A DNA stretch of 9,480 bases from Staphylococcaceae bacterium UBA6286 (GCA_002438305.1 DJUI01000048.1:26440-35919); one strand, 5' to 3'; positions 1 through 7,245 are shown, counted from the first letter of the stretch. Notes: generated from the sequence alone by a model not told the origin. A program made the numbers and translations.

Positions 1-1362
1 GCTCTTCTTTGGATGTTTGAAGCCATTATTCTTCATACGGTCTGATAGTGTTCCGTATATCGCTCCGCGGTCAGAACCATATACCCGTTCGATGTCAGCA
101 GGCAGCCACAAATCTTCTGTGACAATATGCTGCCGAAGATCGGTAAGTCCCATCTTTTCCAATTTGATTAATACACGTTCCCTTAAATTTGCATAGTCCA
201 GTGCTGAAAAGTCTTTGTGCTGCAGATGAGGAATGTGCGGTAATATTTTGATGTTTTCATGGCCGGACGGTGCCTGCGAAGGATCGGTCTTATTCGTATT
301 AACGAGATAGATAGTCGGATCATCCGGCAGCACTTTGTCATGGAAGACTTGTCTGTAATTGCGTTTAGAATCATTGGAAAAAAAGAAATTATGATGTGCA
401 AGCTGAGGATATTCCCGGTCCACTCCAATATGCATCACTAAGCCTGAACTCGTCGGTTCAAATTTTTTCTTCAGTTTTTTGATATTTTTTGGTGGTTGAT
501 CAAGCAGCTGTTCATATAGTGGAATCACTTCCATATTGGAGACAAAATAATCAGCGGTAACTGTTGTTCCGTCACTTAATTGAACAGATTGTATCGTTCC
601 ATCGACTTGATTCATATGAATGATTTCAACACCCGTATGAATCTTAACACCAATGTCACGGGCAAGCTGGGTGATTCCTTCAGCAAGCTTATGCATGCCG
701 CCTGAAACATACCATGCTCCTTGTTCATGCTGCATATGTATCATCATATTTAAGACAGCAGGTGCATCGTACGATGATGATCCGACATATTTGATAAAAT
801 AGCCGAGCATATCACGGAATTCAGGATTACTGATGTACTTGTTGATAGCTTGCTGCATCGTACTGAAATAGTCAAATCCTTGCAATGCTGTCAACGGGCC
901 GTGATGTTTTATCAGTGGTATTTTCTGATCGATGCCACGTGCGAAGTAGCTGTCTTTAGTCAGTTCATGAATACGACCGGCATAATCCAGGAAGTTCCTG
1001 TATTCCTCTATATCCTGAGCTGATAAATAAGGGTTCTCCTGTGCCATAACAGCTAAATCACCGTATAAATTATATGTATGACCGGACGGGAAAAAAGCAC
1101 GCCATTCTAATGGCAGTCTCATTATTTTCACATAATCGGCCATATGGGTATCACTTTTTTCAAACAATTCTTCAAAGATATAAGGCATAGTTAAAATAGA
1201 TGGTCCTAAATCAAAACCAAAGCCATCCTGCTCCAACCGGTTCAATTTGCCACCGATATGATCATTCTTCTCATAAAGAGTGACATCATAACCTTGCTGC
1301 ACTAATGTAATCGCTGATGAAATCCCGCCTAGTCCGCCACCGATGACCACTACTTTCTTCAT
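1..1362 (-). CDS. crtP: 4,4'-diaponeurosporene oxygenase CrtP (CrtNb), partial, C-terminus off the left edge
   Basis: FAD-dependent oxidoreductase of the carotenoid desaturase family. In staphyloxanthin synthesis it oxidises the terminal methyl of 4,4'-diaponeurosporene towards the aldehyde/acid, at the membrane. The frame stays open for 454 codons to position 1. S. aureus CrtP is about 497 residues, so roughly 40 C-terminal residues are missing. Visible are the dinucleotide-binding GGGLGG at residues 8-13, [11 protein letters not shown] near 50-60, [18 protein letters not shown] near the middle, and NRGAIYG-like DRGAIYG near the cut end. These match remembered S. aureus CrtP almost word for word and differ from CrtN, which carries FQTLYIG at the equivalent place. 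The start ATG at 1362 has AAGGAG 8 bases upstream. It lies 17 bases after the crtM stop and is the last visible gene of the operon. Function rests on family similarity and context; assignment is confident. Confidence 0.93.
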   Translation of the reverse strand, partial: MKKVVVIGGGLGGISSAITLVQQGYDVTLYEKNDHIGGKLNRLEQDGFGFDLGPSILTMPYIFEELFEKSDTHMADYVKIMRLPLEWRAFFPSGHTYNLYGDLAVMAQENPYLSAQDIEEYRNFLDYAGRIHELTKDSYFARGIDQKIPLIKHHGPLTALQGFDYFSTMQQAINKYISNPEFRDMLGYFIKYVGSSSYDAPAVLNMMIHMQHEQGAWYVSGGMHKLAEGITQLARDIGVKIHTGVEIIHMNQVDGTIQSVQLSDGTTVTADYFVSNMEVIPLYEQLLDQPPKNIKKLKKKFEPTSSGLVMHIGVDREYPQLAHHNFFFSNDSKRNYRQVFHDKVLPDDPTIYLVNTNKTDPSQAPSGHENIKILPHIPHLQHKDFSALDYANLRERVLIKLEKMGLTDLRQHIVTEDLWLPADIERVYGSDRGAIYGTLSDRMKNNGFKHPKKS

Positions 1363-1370
1363 TGTCAGTC

Positions 1371-1376
1371 CTCCTT
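1371..1376 (-). promoter_or_regulatory. Ribosome binding site of crtP
   Basis: AAGGAG on the minus strand, 8 bases before the ATG at 1362. It fills the 17-base gap between the crtM stop and crtP, so crtP is translated from its own strong site within the polycistronic message. Confidence 0.85.
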
Positions 1377-1379
1377 TAA

Positions 1380-2243
1380 TCATCTTCCTAAATACTGCTT
1401 AGCCTGCTGCCTGAGCATTAACTTCTTAGTCGATGACACTTTATTTCTACGTGTTAAACAGTCGTAGTTGTTAGCTCTTACTTCGTCGATAATCCCTCGG
1501 TATACCATCGCTGATAATAACAACGGCAACTGTGCTTCTTTCTTATAGTAACTAATGGACTCATAAAACTGATCGTAAATCTTCTCAGCATATTGAGCTA
1601 AATATTCCCACATCGCAATAAATTCAGCATTTACTTGACGGTCTTCAATCGCTTGAATACAGCCATATTGTTCGATGACTTCGACAGGAATATAGATACG
1701 CTGATGATGTTGATGATCTTCTCCTATATCCCTTAAGATATTAGTGATCTGCATCGCTACACCGAGTTCTTCAGCATTTTGCTTCATGGCTTCGCTGCAG
1801 TGTTCTGATAGGACCGGCAGCAGCATCCGTCCCACTGAGCCTGCAACGCGGACACTATAATGTCTTAAATCTTCAAGCGTCTTCGGTTGTGTGAAATCAA
1901 TATCCTGTTCTTGTCCTGCAATCTGCCAGTAAAACATGGTCAAATCAAGCTCATAACGGTTATGTACGTCACGTAAGGCGCGCCACATCGGATGATTGAT
2001 GTCTTGTCCTGCTGAAAAATCATCTAACTCTTTCTTAAAAGCTGCTAAATGAGCAGAACTTTCCTCTTGATTATGTGCTTCATCAACTATATCATCAACC
2101 ATACGACAGAACGCATATACTGCATATACTGCGTCAGCATCATATTTCGGTAGTTCTTTGAACGCATAATAGAATGACTTCGAATGTTTTTTTATGAGAT
2201 TTTGACAATACTCATAATCTTTCCTTAGCCTATTGCGATCCAT
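1380..2243 (-). CDS. crtM: Dehydrosqualene (4,4'-diapophytoene) synthase CrtM
   Basis: Joins two farnesyl diphosphates head to head into 4,4'-diapophytoene, the first committed C30 carotenoid step. Counting from ATG 2243 the protein has 287 residues, the same as S. aureus CrtM. Two aspartate-rich Mg-diphosphate motifs are present: DDIVD (50-54) and DIGED (172-176), at nearly the same positions as the S. aureus pair. Residues 20-28 read HSKSFYYAF. The last Phe corresponds to S. aureus Phe26, whose replacement is known to let the enzyme make C40 product, so its retention favours C30 chemistry; this is inference. A GTG at 2252 gives a form 3 residues longer, but it abuts AGGAAG, which is correctly spaced for ATG 2243. 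The gene overlaps the end of crtN by 14 bases, suggesting translational coupling. A phytoene synthase (C40) is the only real alternative, and the adjacent C30 desaturases argue against it. Confidence 0.93.
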   Translation of the reverse strand: MDRNRLRKDYEYCQNLIKKHSKSFYYAFKELPKYDADAVYAVYAFCRMVDDIVDEAHNQEESSAHLAAFKKELDDFSAGQDINHPMWRALRDVHNRYELDLTMFYWQIAGQEQDIDFTQPKTLEDLRHYSVRVAGSVGRMLLPVLSEHCSEAMKQNAEELGVAMQITNILRDIGEDHQHHQRIYIPVEVIEQYGCIQAIEDRQVNAEFIAMWEYLAQYAEKIYDQFYESISYYKKEAQLPLLLSAMVYRGIIDEVRANNYDCLTRRNKVSSTKKLMLRQQAKQYLGR

Positions 2244-3753
2244 GGCGATCACTTCCTGTCATTTGGTCATCAAGCATTAATTCCCCTGCCGCAATTTTGG
2301 ACGACAACAGCACGATGGGAACACCTGCCCCAGGATGGGTACTGCTTCCTGTGAAGTACAAGTTGTCACATGCCACGGCTTTACTTTGAGGACGCAGATG
2401 ATTGCTCTGGAACAATGTTGGCTGAAGTCCAAAAGTAGCGCCGTTATATGCATTAAAACGATTATTGAAATCGACGGGGGTGACACGTGTTTCTGTGACA
2501 ATTTCGTTTCTGATATTACTCATCCCCGGCAGCTGTTCGAGCTTAGCTAACATCTTATTTCTGTAGTAGCGTTCAGTTTCCTCATTCCATTCATACTGCG
2601 CTGTTTTGAGTTCTGAAATCGGCATCAACACATAGAGCCCATCTTTACCTTCAGGCGCAAGGGATGGATCAAGTTTAGAAGCGATATACATATAGAGCGA
2701 TGGATCTTCAATGGTGCTGCCATCAAAAATCTGCTTAATATTTTTATCCAGATCACCTGAGAACACAAAGTTATGTACATTCGGTATTTCTTCATATTTC
2801 TTATCCATGCCGAGGTACATCACGTAACAAGAACACGAATAGTCCATACGATCGATTTTTTCATCTGTATACTTTCCTTTTGCGTCGTTATCCTGTACAA
2901 GATGTTTCATCGCATAAGGGAAGTCGGCATTGCACATGACATAATCCGCACTGAACATACCGTAAGGGGTTTTAATACCAACCGCTTGTTGATTCTGCAC
3001 AATAATTTCGTCTACCGATACATTGTAATGAATGACGCCGCCGAGCTCTTCAAATAGCTTTGCCATTCCTTTGGCCATCGTATACATTCCGCCCTTGATG
3101 AACCATATACCATACAAAAATTCAATCATCGGTATAATGGTATAGAGTGATGGACTCTTAGATGGGGACACTCCAATATATAATGTCTGAAAGCTGATCA
3201 TATCGCGCATCCGTTTGTCCTTGATGTATTTATTCATTGTATTTTCGGCATTACCGAGCGTTTTCAGCTTCAATCCTTGATTCAGTATATCTAAGTTGTA
3301 GAAATCTCTTTTGTTTCTGAAAGGGCGCTGAAGAAAATGATTTTTTGCGATATTGAATCTACTGTATAGATCACTGATATAACGCAGAAATCCTTCAGAA
3401 TCCTGTTCACTGACTCCTTCAAATAATTCTATAAGCTGTACAAGATCGTTGGATACTTCGAGCTTTTCTGTACCATTATTGAAGTAGCCGCTATACATAG
3501 GATTCAGTTTCTGCATTGGAATATAATCGTCAGCATCACGTCCCGCAAGTTCAAATATCTCTCTGTATAGTTCAGGCATCATCACAATGGTCGGCCCGAG
3601 ATCAAAGGAATATCCCTCTCGAGTAATACGATGCATTTTTCCTCCCGGCAATGCTTCTTTCTCAAATATCTCTACTTGGTACCCTTCATTTTGAAGACGG
3701 ATGGCACTTGCAAGACCTGCAACACCAGCACCTATCACAATCACTTTTTTCAT
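2230..3753 (-). CDS. crtN: 4,4'-diapophytoene desaturase CrtN
   Basis: FAD-dependent desaturase that converts colourless 4,4'-diapophytoene stepwise into yellow 4,4'-diaponeurosporene at the membrane. From ATG 3753 the protein has 507 residues, close to the usual 500-510. It shows the FAD-binding GAGVAG (8-13), FDLGPTIVMMP around residue 50, FQTLYIGVSPSKSPSLY in the middle, FIKGGMY, and the C-terminal signature THPGAGVPIVL with STHPGAG typical of carotenoid desaturases. All correspond to S. aureus CrtN. A longer GTG-initiated frame from 3768 would include the ribosome binding site itself and is rejected. The start lies 12 bases past the fni stop, and the 3' end overlaps crtM by 14 bases. A short polar tail follows the conserved C-terminus. 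CrtN and crtP are paralogues; residue matches place this one as the desaturase. Confidence 0.95.
   Translation of the reverse strand: MKKVIVIGAGVAGLASAIRLQNEGYQVEIFEKEALPGGKMHRITREGYSFDLGPTIVMMPELYREIFELAGRDADDYIPMQKLNPMYSGYFNNGTEKLEVSNDLVQLIELFEGVSEQDSEGFLRYISDLYSRFNIAKNHFLQRPFRNKRDFYNLDILNQGLKLKTLGNAENTMNKYIKDKRMRDMISFQTLYIGVSPSKSPSLYTIIPMIEFLYGIWFIKGGMYTMAKGMAKLFEELGGVIHYNVSVDEIIVQNQQAVGIKTPYGMFSADYVMCNADFPYAMKHLVQDNDAKGKYTDEKIDRMDYSCSCYVMYLGMDKKYEEIPNVHNFVFSGDLDKNIKQIFDGSTIEDPSLYMYIASKLDPSLAPEGKDGLYVLMPISELKTAQYEWNEETERYYRNKMLAKLEQLPGMSNIRNEIVTETRVTPVDFNNRFNAYNGATFGLQPTLFQSNHLRPQSKAVACDNLYFTGSSTHPGAGVPIVLLSSKIAAGELMLDDQMTGSDRHGSQ
2252..2257 (-). promoter_or_regulatory. Ribosome binding site deciding the crtM start
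   Basis: AGGAAG on the minus strand lies 8 bases before ATG 2243, inside the 3' end of crtN. The upstream GTG at 2252 shares a base with this site and so cannot be served by it. The ATG is therefore preferred. Confidence 0.75.
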
Positions 3754-3760
3754 TGTCATT

Positions 3761-3765
3761 CTCCT
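3761..3765 (-). promoter_or_regulatory. Ribosome binding site deciding the crtN start
   Basis: AGGAG on the minus strand, 7 bases before ATG 3753. It overlaps the last base of the fni stop codon (3765-3767). An intervening ATG at 3759 is only 1 base away from it and the GTG at 3768 lies upstream of it, so 3753 is the supported start. Confidence 0.8.
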
Positions 3766-4805
3766 CACTTTAAACCTCGCTGCTGCTGCCAGGATATTAA
3801 TTCCGGAGTCAGTACGATAGATTTTTTCTTAATTTCTGTTAATGACCGTGCGCCAAGCATGAGTGCAATCATCTTGAGGTGTTCTTTGAAAGTATTGATA
3901 TAATCAATGGCTCCTGCTGTTCCCTGCTCTTCAATTAACAGCAGCATCGTGCGTGACATTCCCACTGCTTTTGCACCAAGTGCATAACACTTCATAGCGT
4001 CGAGAGGATGTCGTATACCCCCGCTTGCCAGTATATCGAGCTCCGGATAGGCACTTGATTCCAGCAATGACTCTACTGTCGTCTGTCCCCAGCCCTTTAA
4101 ATAGGTCATGTCTCTCAAATCACGACGTTCATTCTCAATATGTATAAAGTTGGTTCCTCCGCGACCACTGATATCAACGATTTTCACGCCTATAGCAGCT
4201 AATTCACTGAATGTTTCTGTGCTTAATCCGAAACCTACTTCTTTAATAATGACAGGAACCGGTGACCGCCTGACAATAGCTTCTATGTTGCTCAACCATG
4301 CTGAAAACTGTCTATTTCCTTCCGGCATGACGAGTTCCTGCGGGGCATTGACATGAATTTGCAGAGCATCTGCTGTTATCATCTCTACTGCACGTAATGC
4401 CAGGTCAACAGTGACGTCAGCACCAACATTCGCAAAGATCATGCCATCAGGATTCTGCTTCCTGGCTACGGAATAGGACTTGGCAGCACCGGGCTCCATT
4501 AACGCCGCATGCATCGAGCCGACAGCCATAGCTACTTGTGTTTCACGTGCAACGATGGCCAACTGCTCATTAATCATCGCAGCACGTTCACTTCCACCAG
4601 TCATGGCATTAATATAAATCGGAGTTTGAAATGTCAGCGGTCCAACAGTTGTCGAAAGATTCACATCTTCTAAATCAATAGTCGGTATCGACTGATGGAC
4701 AAAACGGACGTCATCAAATGATGACATCTCAACTGCCGGATGACTCACCGCTAATTCTATATGTTCATTTTTACGCTGCGCTCTCTTATTTTCTTTGTCA
4801 TTCAT
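3765..4805 (-). CDS. fni: Type 2 isopentenyl-diphosphate delta-isomerase (FMN-dependent)
   Basis: Interconverts IPP and DMAPP in the cytosol using reduced FMN and Mg; it supplies the starter for farnesyl-PP, the CrtM substrate. At 346 residues it has normal family length. Seen in order are the N-terminal RKNEHIELAV, NAMTGGS, VGSMHAAL, FANVGADV, LQIHVNAPQELVMPEGNR with the His/Gln pair at 151 and 156, VIIKEVGFGLS, a SGRGGTNF phosphate loop, and ASGGIRHPLDA. These are the conserved blocks of type 2 IDI; the type 1 Nudix enzyme is unrelated. The ATG overlaps the crtO stop as ATGA, and GAGGA lies 9 bases upstream. In S. aureus, as I recall, fni is not part of the crt operon, so its place here is notable: it directly ties precursor supply to pigment output. 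Assignment is confident; the regulatory reading is inference. Confidence 0.94.
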   Translation of the reverse strand: MNDKENKRAQRKNEHIELAVSHPAVEMSSFDDVRFVHQSIPTIDLEDVNLSTTVGPLTFQTPIYINAMTGGSERAAMINEQLAIVARETQVAMAVGSMHAALMEPGAAKSYSVARKQNPDGMIFANVGADVTVDLALRAVEMITADALQIHVNAPQELVMPEGNRQFSAWLSNIEAIVRRSPVPVIIKEVGFGLSTETFSELAAIGVKIVDISGRGGTNFIHIENERRDLRDMTYLKGWGQTTVESLLESSAYPELDILASGGIRHPLDAMKCYALGAKAVGMSRTMLLLIEEQGTAGAIDYINTFKEHLKMIALMLGARSLTEIKKKSIVLTPELISWQQQRGLK

Positions 4806-5308
4806 AGTGAATCATCCTCGCTTCCAAAAGGAATCATACGCCTGTTTCTTTTCGTTTCAATCGCTTCTATTCTTGGTCTATTATATCTCTGGGCAATAAT
4901 AAAAGGGAAATTGCTGACGATTCCAAACAAGATATTCAGCACCGCCGCCCATCTCGGATTCCATAACAAAAACAACATACCGTAAAACATCGTCATCCAG
5001 TGCGTCAGTTCTGCCCGTCTCATTTCTATTAAAAAGGTGGCTAATGTGGCATCGTTATAAGATGGTATTGTCTTTTTGTTATAGCCGCTTCTAATGATCA
5101 TACTGCCGTCAGGTAACCGATTTTTCCATTTCTTTACCCTAAAAAATTGGTTCCATACTTCCCCTTGACGTTCCCATGAAAAAACTTTGAATAGTTTGCT
5201 TGAACGTCTGAAAAAAGAGCGGGGAATTCTACTCATTATTAAAGAATTGCCTATATTGACAGCCGTCCAGGCCAGTGTATTTACTGCTATTAATTTTCTC
5301 CACATCAT
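4802..5308 (-). CDS. crtO: Glycosyl-4,4'-diaponeurosporenoate acyltransferase CrtO-like
   Basis: Matches the small membrane acyltransferase that adds a fatty acyl chain to the glucosyl carotenoid in the last staphyloxanthin step. It has 168 residues from ATG 5308 (S. aureus CrtO: about 165). A hydrophobic segment lies at about 6-25, a cluster of basic and aromatic residues (RVKKWKNRLPDG) follows, then MRRAELTHW, hydrophobic stretches at about 104-116 and 119-139, and the conserved QRYNRPR ending near 146. This pattern follows S. aureus CrtO (RVKKWKN-like YVRKWKH, ETKRAELIHW, VQRYNRPR). The frame extends to a GTG at 5314, but AAGGA is spaced 7 bases from ATG 5308. It is the first gene of the operon, and its stop overlaps the fni start. 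Similarity is lower than for crtN or crtP, and the acyl acceptor depends on a glycosyltransferase not seen here. Confidence 0.87.
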   Translation of the reverse strand: MMWRKLIAVNTLAWTAVNIGNSLIMSRIPRSFFRRSSKLFKVFSWERQGEVWNQFFRVKKWKNRLPDGSMIIRSGYNKKTIPSYNDATLATFLIEMRRAELTHWMTMFYGMLFLLWNPRWAAVLNILFGIVSNFPFIIAQRYNRPRIEAIETKRNRRMIPFGSEDDSL

Positions 5309-5315
5309 TCTCACA

Positions 5316-5320
5316 TCCTT
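5316..5320 (-). promoter_or_regulatory. Ribosome binding site deciding the crtO start
   Basis: AAGGA on the minus strand, 7 bases before ATG 5308 and 10 before ATG 5305. The GTG at 5314 lies too close to be served by it. Confidence 0.65.
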
Positions 5321-5339
5321 CGCCTTATGAGCCTTTCGC

Positions 5340-5367
5340 TCACCCTTCCCTCGTTCAGATGTTAAAC
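5340..5367 (-). promoter_or_regulatory. SigB-like promoter candidate for the crt operon
   Basis: An exact SigB-type -35, GTTTAA, reads on the minus strand at 5362-5367. Two weak -10 candidates follow: GGGTGA (5340-5345, spacer 16) and GGGAAG (5345-5350, spacer 11). The known SigB pattern is GTTTAA, about 12-15 bases, GGGTAT, so both spacers fall just outside it. The S. aureus crt operon is SigB-dependent, which makes the site plausible. Transcription would begin near 5332, leaving a leader of about 25 bases before crtO. No convincing sigma-A alternative is seen on this strand. Confidence 0.42.
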
Positions 5368-5387
5368 TGAAGAAAACATTAACTATT

Positions 5388-5393
5388 GGGAGG
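5388..5393 (+). promoter_or_regulatory. Ribosome binding site deciding the selO start
   Basis: GGGAGG is 6 bases from the ATG at 5400 but only 3 from the ATG at 5397. The second ATG of the tandem pair is therefore preferred. Confidence 0.7.
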
Positions 5394-5399
5394 TATATG

Positions 5400-6830
5400 A
5401 TGAGCGGTAATCATTGGAACTTTGATAATTCCTATACAGCACTTCCTAGTGAACTTCATACCCTTACTCAACTTCAACCAGTCAAAAAGCCTGAATTTGT
5501 TGTAAAAAATACACAACTTGCATATGAACTCGATGTCGATCCGTCGATTTTTAATTCAGTAGATCCATTTGCCGGAAATCGTTTGTTTGATGGCTCACAG
5601 CCGTTAGCACAAGCTTACGCAGGGCATCAGTTCGGTCATTTCTCGATATTAGGTGACGGACGAGCCTTGTTGCTCGGGGAACACGTGAGCAACAACAAAC
5701 GCGTTGATATTCAGTTGAAAGGTTCCGGTAGAACGCCTTATTCCCGCATGGGGGATGGTCGTTCACCTCTTGGGCCGATGCTGCGTGAATATATCATTAG
5801 TGAAGCGATGCATGCGTTATCGATTTCTACTACTCGAAGCCTCGCTGTTGTATCGACCGGCGAAAGTGTACAACGAGAATCTTCGTTACCTGGTGGTGTG
5901 CTGACACGCGTAGCTGCCAGTCATATCCGCATCGGAACTTTTGAATATGCCGTCCGGCTGGAAGACAGCGAGATTATTCGAGCGCTGGCAGATTACACGA
6001 TCAATCGACATTATCCAGAGCTCGACCACGAAGAGAACAAATACCTCGCACTGCTCGATAAAGTCATCGACCAGCAGGCAGCTTTAATCGCTAAATGGCA
6101 GGCAGTCGGCTTTATTCATGGCGTGATGAATACAGACAATATGGCTATCAGCGGAGAAACCATTGATTACGGGCCATGTGCTTTCATGGATACATTTTAT
6201 TCTGGCACCGTCTTCAGCTCAATCGATGTCCAGGGCCGTTATCAATATCAAAATCAGCCGGGCGTCGGCTTATGGAATTTATCACGCTTTGCTGAAACAT
6301 TGATCACTTTGATTGATTCCAATGAAGCAGCAGCTATCGAACTTGCTGAACAATCATTGAAACAGTATGAAACGCTTTATACGACTTACTATTTAAATGA
6401 AATGGGAAAAAAGCTCGGTCTTCATCAGCTGGCAGAAGGCGACGAAGAAATAATCATCGGGCTGCTGGATATGATGGAAGCACATGAATTAGATTACACG
6501 ACTACTTTCCGGACGCTGAGTAATAATAAGATTGAAGATATTACGATCCGTAACAACGCTGACTTTACAGACTGGTACCAACGCTGGCAGCAGCGTATCC
6601 GTTCTCAAGAACAACCTTATCAGCTGATGAAGTCTGTCAATCCAGTCGCTATCCCAAGGAATCATCTTGTCGAAGAAGCTTTGAAACAGGCAGTTGAACA
6701 TGATGATTACACTCCATTCCACCAGCTTATAGCAGCCGTCACAGCCCCTTATGAAGAGACTCATGCAGACAAATATTCAAAGGGTCCGGGGCTATCTCAA
6801 CAAGTTTTCCAGACATTTTGCGGGACATAA
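5400..6830 (+). CDS. selO: Protein adenylyltransferase SelO (YdiU family pseudokinase-fold AMPylase)
   Basis: SelO proteins have a kinase fold with ATP bound in flipped orientation and transfer AMP to Ser/Thr/Tyr of target proteins; E. coli SelO is linked to oxidative stress. The 476 residues are full length (E. coli: 478). Seen in order: AYAGHQFGHFS and LGDGRA, QLKGSGRTPYSRMGDGRSPLGPM-type nucleotide-binding block, SHIRIGTFEY, and the catalytic block HGVMNTDN (240-247) with IDYGP. By remembered alignment Asp246 is the base and Asn247/Asp256 bind metal. The C-terminus ends FCGT, with Cys474 at the place where eukaryotic members carry selenocysteine. E. coli Cys272, reported to pair with the terminal Cys, aligns with Phe272 here; a different Cys sits at 260. 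Transcribed away from the crt operon; no terminator follows, so read-through into the GNAT gene is possible. Confidence 0.95.
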   Translation: MSGNHWNFDNSYTALPSELHTLTQLQPVKKPEFVVKNTQLAYELDVDPSIFNSVDPFAGNRLFDGSQPLAQAYAGHQFGHFSILGDGRALLLGEHVSNNKRVDIQLKGSGRTPYSRMGDGRSPLGPMLREYIISEAMHALSISTTRSLAVVSTGESVQRESSLPGGVLTRVAASHIRIGTFEYAVRLEDSEIIRALADYTINRHYPELDHEENKYLALLDKVIDQQAALIAKWQAVGFIHGVMNTDNMAISGETIDYGPCAFMDTFYSGTVFSSIDVQGRYQYQNQPGVGLWNLSRFAETLITLIDSNEAAAIELAEQSLKQYETLYTTYYLNEMGKKLGLHQLAEGDEEIIIGLLDMMEAHELDYTTTFRTLSNNKIEDITIRNNADFTDWYQRWQQRIRSQEQPYQLMKSVNPVAIPRNHLVEEALKQAVEHDDYTPFHQLIAAVTAPYEETHADKYSKGPGLSQQVFQTFCGT

Positions 6831-6832
6831 TT

Positions 6833-6893
6833 GAATGCAGCCGTGATTTAATGGACGTCGAAACGGGTATGGAATCAATATAAGCTGCTATTC
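6833..6893. repeat. Imperfect inverted repeat around the GNAT promoter region
   Basis: GAATGCAGC (6833-6841) and GCTGCTATTC (6884-6893) can pair over 9 bases with one bulged T, separated by 42 bases that contain the SigB-like element. There is no T tract after the right arm, so it is not a standard selO terminator. It may be chance or a regulatory structure. Confidence 0.35.
6846..6870 (+). promoter_or_regulatory. SigB-type promoter candidate upstream of the GNAT gene
   Basis: ATTTAA (6846-6851), 13 bases, then an exact GGGTAT (6865-6870). This matches the staphylococcal/Bacillus SigB pattern (GTTTAA, 12-15 bases, GGGTAT) at all but the first -35 base, with ideal spacing. Transcription would start near 6876-6878, giving a leader of about 57 bases before the ATG at 6934. 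It would place the small acetyltransferase-like protein under general stress control. A TATAAG at 6879-6884 lacks a properly spaced -35. Confidence 0.6.
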
Positions 6894-6933
6894 ATCCGAG
6901 TTAAATTGACAAAATTCAAGGAGTGGAGAACAT

Positions 6934-7215
6934 ATGGTACAAATTAAACGTGGTGAAGACAAGTTCTACATTGGAGACAAAGAAAACGCACCTAAAGGAA
7001 TTATGACATTTCTGATTCAGGATAATGACACAGTTGTCATCGACCATACTGAAGTTGATGGCGACTTAAAAGGTCAAGGCGTCGGAAAAGAACTCGTAGC
7101 TGCCGGTGTAAAAGAAGCACGTGAGAAAAATTTAAAGATTATTCCTGAATGTCCTTATGCAAAGAAAGTATTAGAAGAAAATTCAGATTATAAAGACTTA
7201 ATTATAGCAGAATAA
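6934..7215 (+). CDS. Small GNAT-like N-acetyltransferase, YjdJ type
   Basis: A 93-residue protein of the short GNAT branch (Acetyltransf_CG / YjdJ type), which keeps only the central acetyl-CoA-binding half of the usual GNAT fold. It has beta-strand-like segments around residues 10-41, the pyrophosphate-binding loop KGQGVGK at 46-52 followed by a helix (ELVAAGVKEAREK), and IIPECPYAKKVLEEN with Cys73, a cysteine typical of this small family that has been proposed to matter in catalysis. The substrate is unknown for these proteins, so no reaction is assigned. The ATG has AAGGAG 10 bases upstream (6918-6923). The gene stands alone: SigB-like promoter before it and strong terminator after it. The many Lys and acidic residues and cytosolic character suggest a soluble stress protein; that is inference. 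Confidence 0.88.
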   Translation: MVQIKRGEDKFYIGDKENAPKGIMTFLIQDNDTVVIDHTEVDGDLKGQGVGKELVAAGVKEAREKNLKIIPECPYAKKVLEENSDYKDLIIAE

Positions 7216-7220
7216 CAATG

Positions 7221-7245
7221 AGCTGGCCTGAGGGTCAGCTTTTTA
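7221..7245 (+). terminator. Rho-independent terminator after the GNAT gene
   Basis: AGCTGGCC (7221-7228) pairs with GGTCAGCT (7233-7240) as an 8-base stem with one G-U pair and a TGAG loop, followed directly by TTTT. It starts 5 bases after the GNAT stop and separates that unit, and any selO read-through, from the kyn operon. Confidence 0.87.

Larger units (their letters stand above)
5309..5399. other. Divergent crtO/selO intergenic region with short inverted repeats
   Basis: These 91 bases hold both start regions. TTCAG (5354-5358) pairs with CTGAA (5367-5371), and ATGTT (5359-5363) with AACAT (5375-5379); the arms interlock around the SigB-like -35 and could be a regulator site, but 5-base arms also arise by chance. 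On the plus strand, TG-T-TAAACT at 5360-5368 is a poor extended -10 for selO with no matching -35. No terminator is present. Confidence 0.35.

Noticed and set aside
183..441. Overlapping short frames on both strands inside crtP (81 and 60 codons)
   Set aside because: They lie in other frames of the confident crtP reading, have no ribosome binding site and show no family resemblance.
2773..3057. 94-codon plus-strand frame inside crtN
   Set aside because: Antisense to conserved CrtN sequence; low-complexity hydrophobic composition and no ribosome binding site.
6831..6900. Terminator after selO
   Set aside because: The only hairpin has a loop of about 42 bases and no T run, so it does not qualify.
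6906..6911. TTGACA as a -35 for the GNAT gene
   Set aside because: An exact hexamer, but it lies just 7 bases before the ribosome binding site, so any transcript would start inside the coding region.
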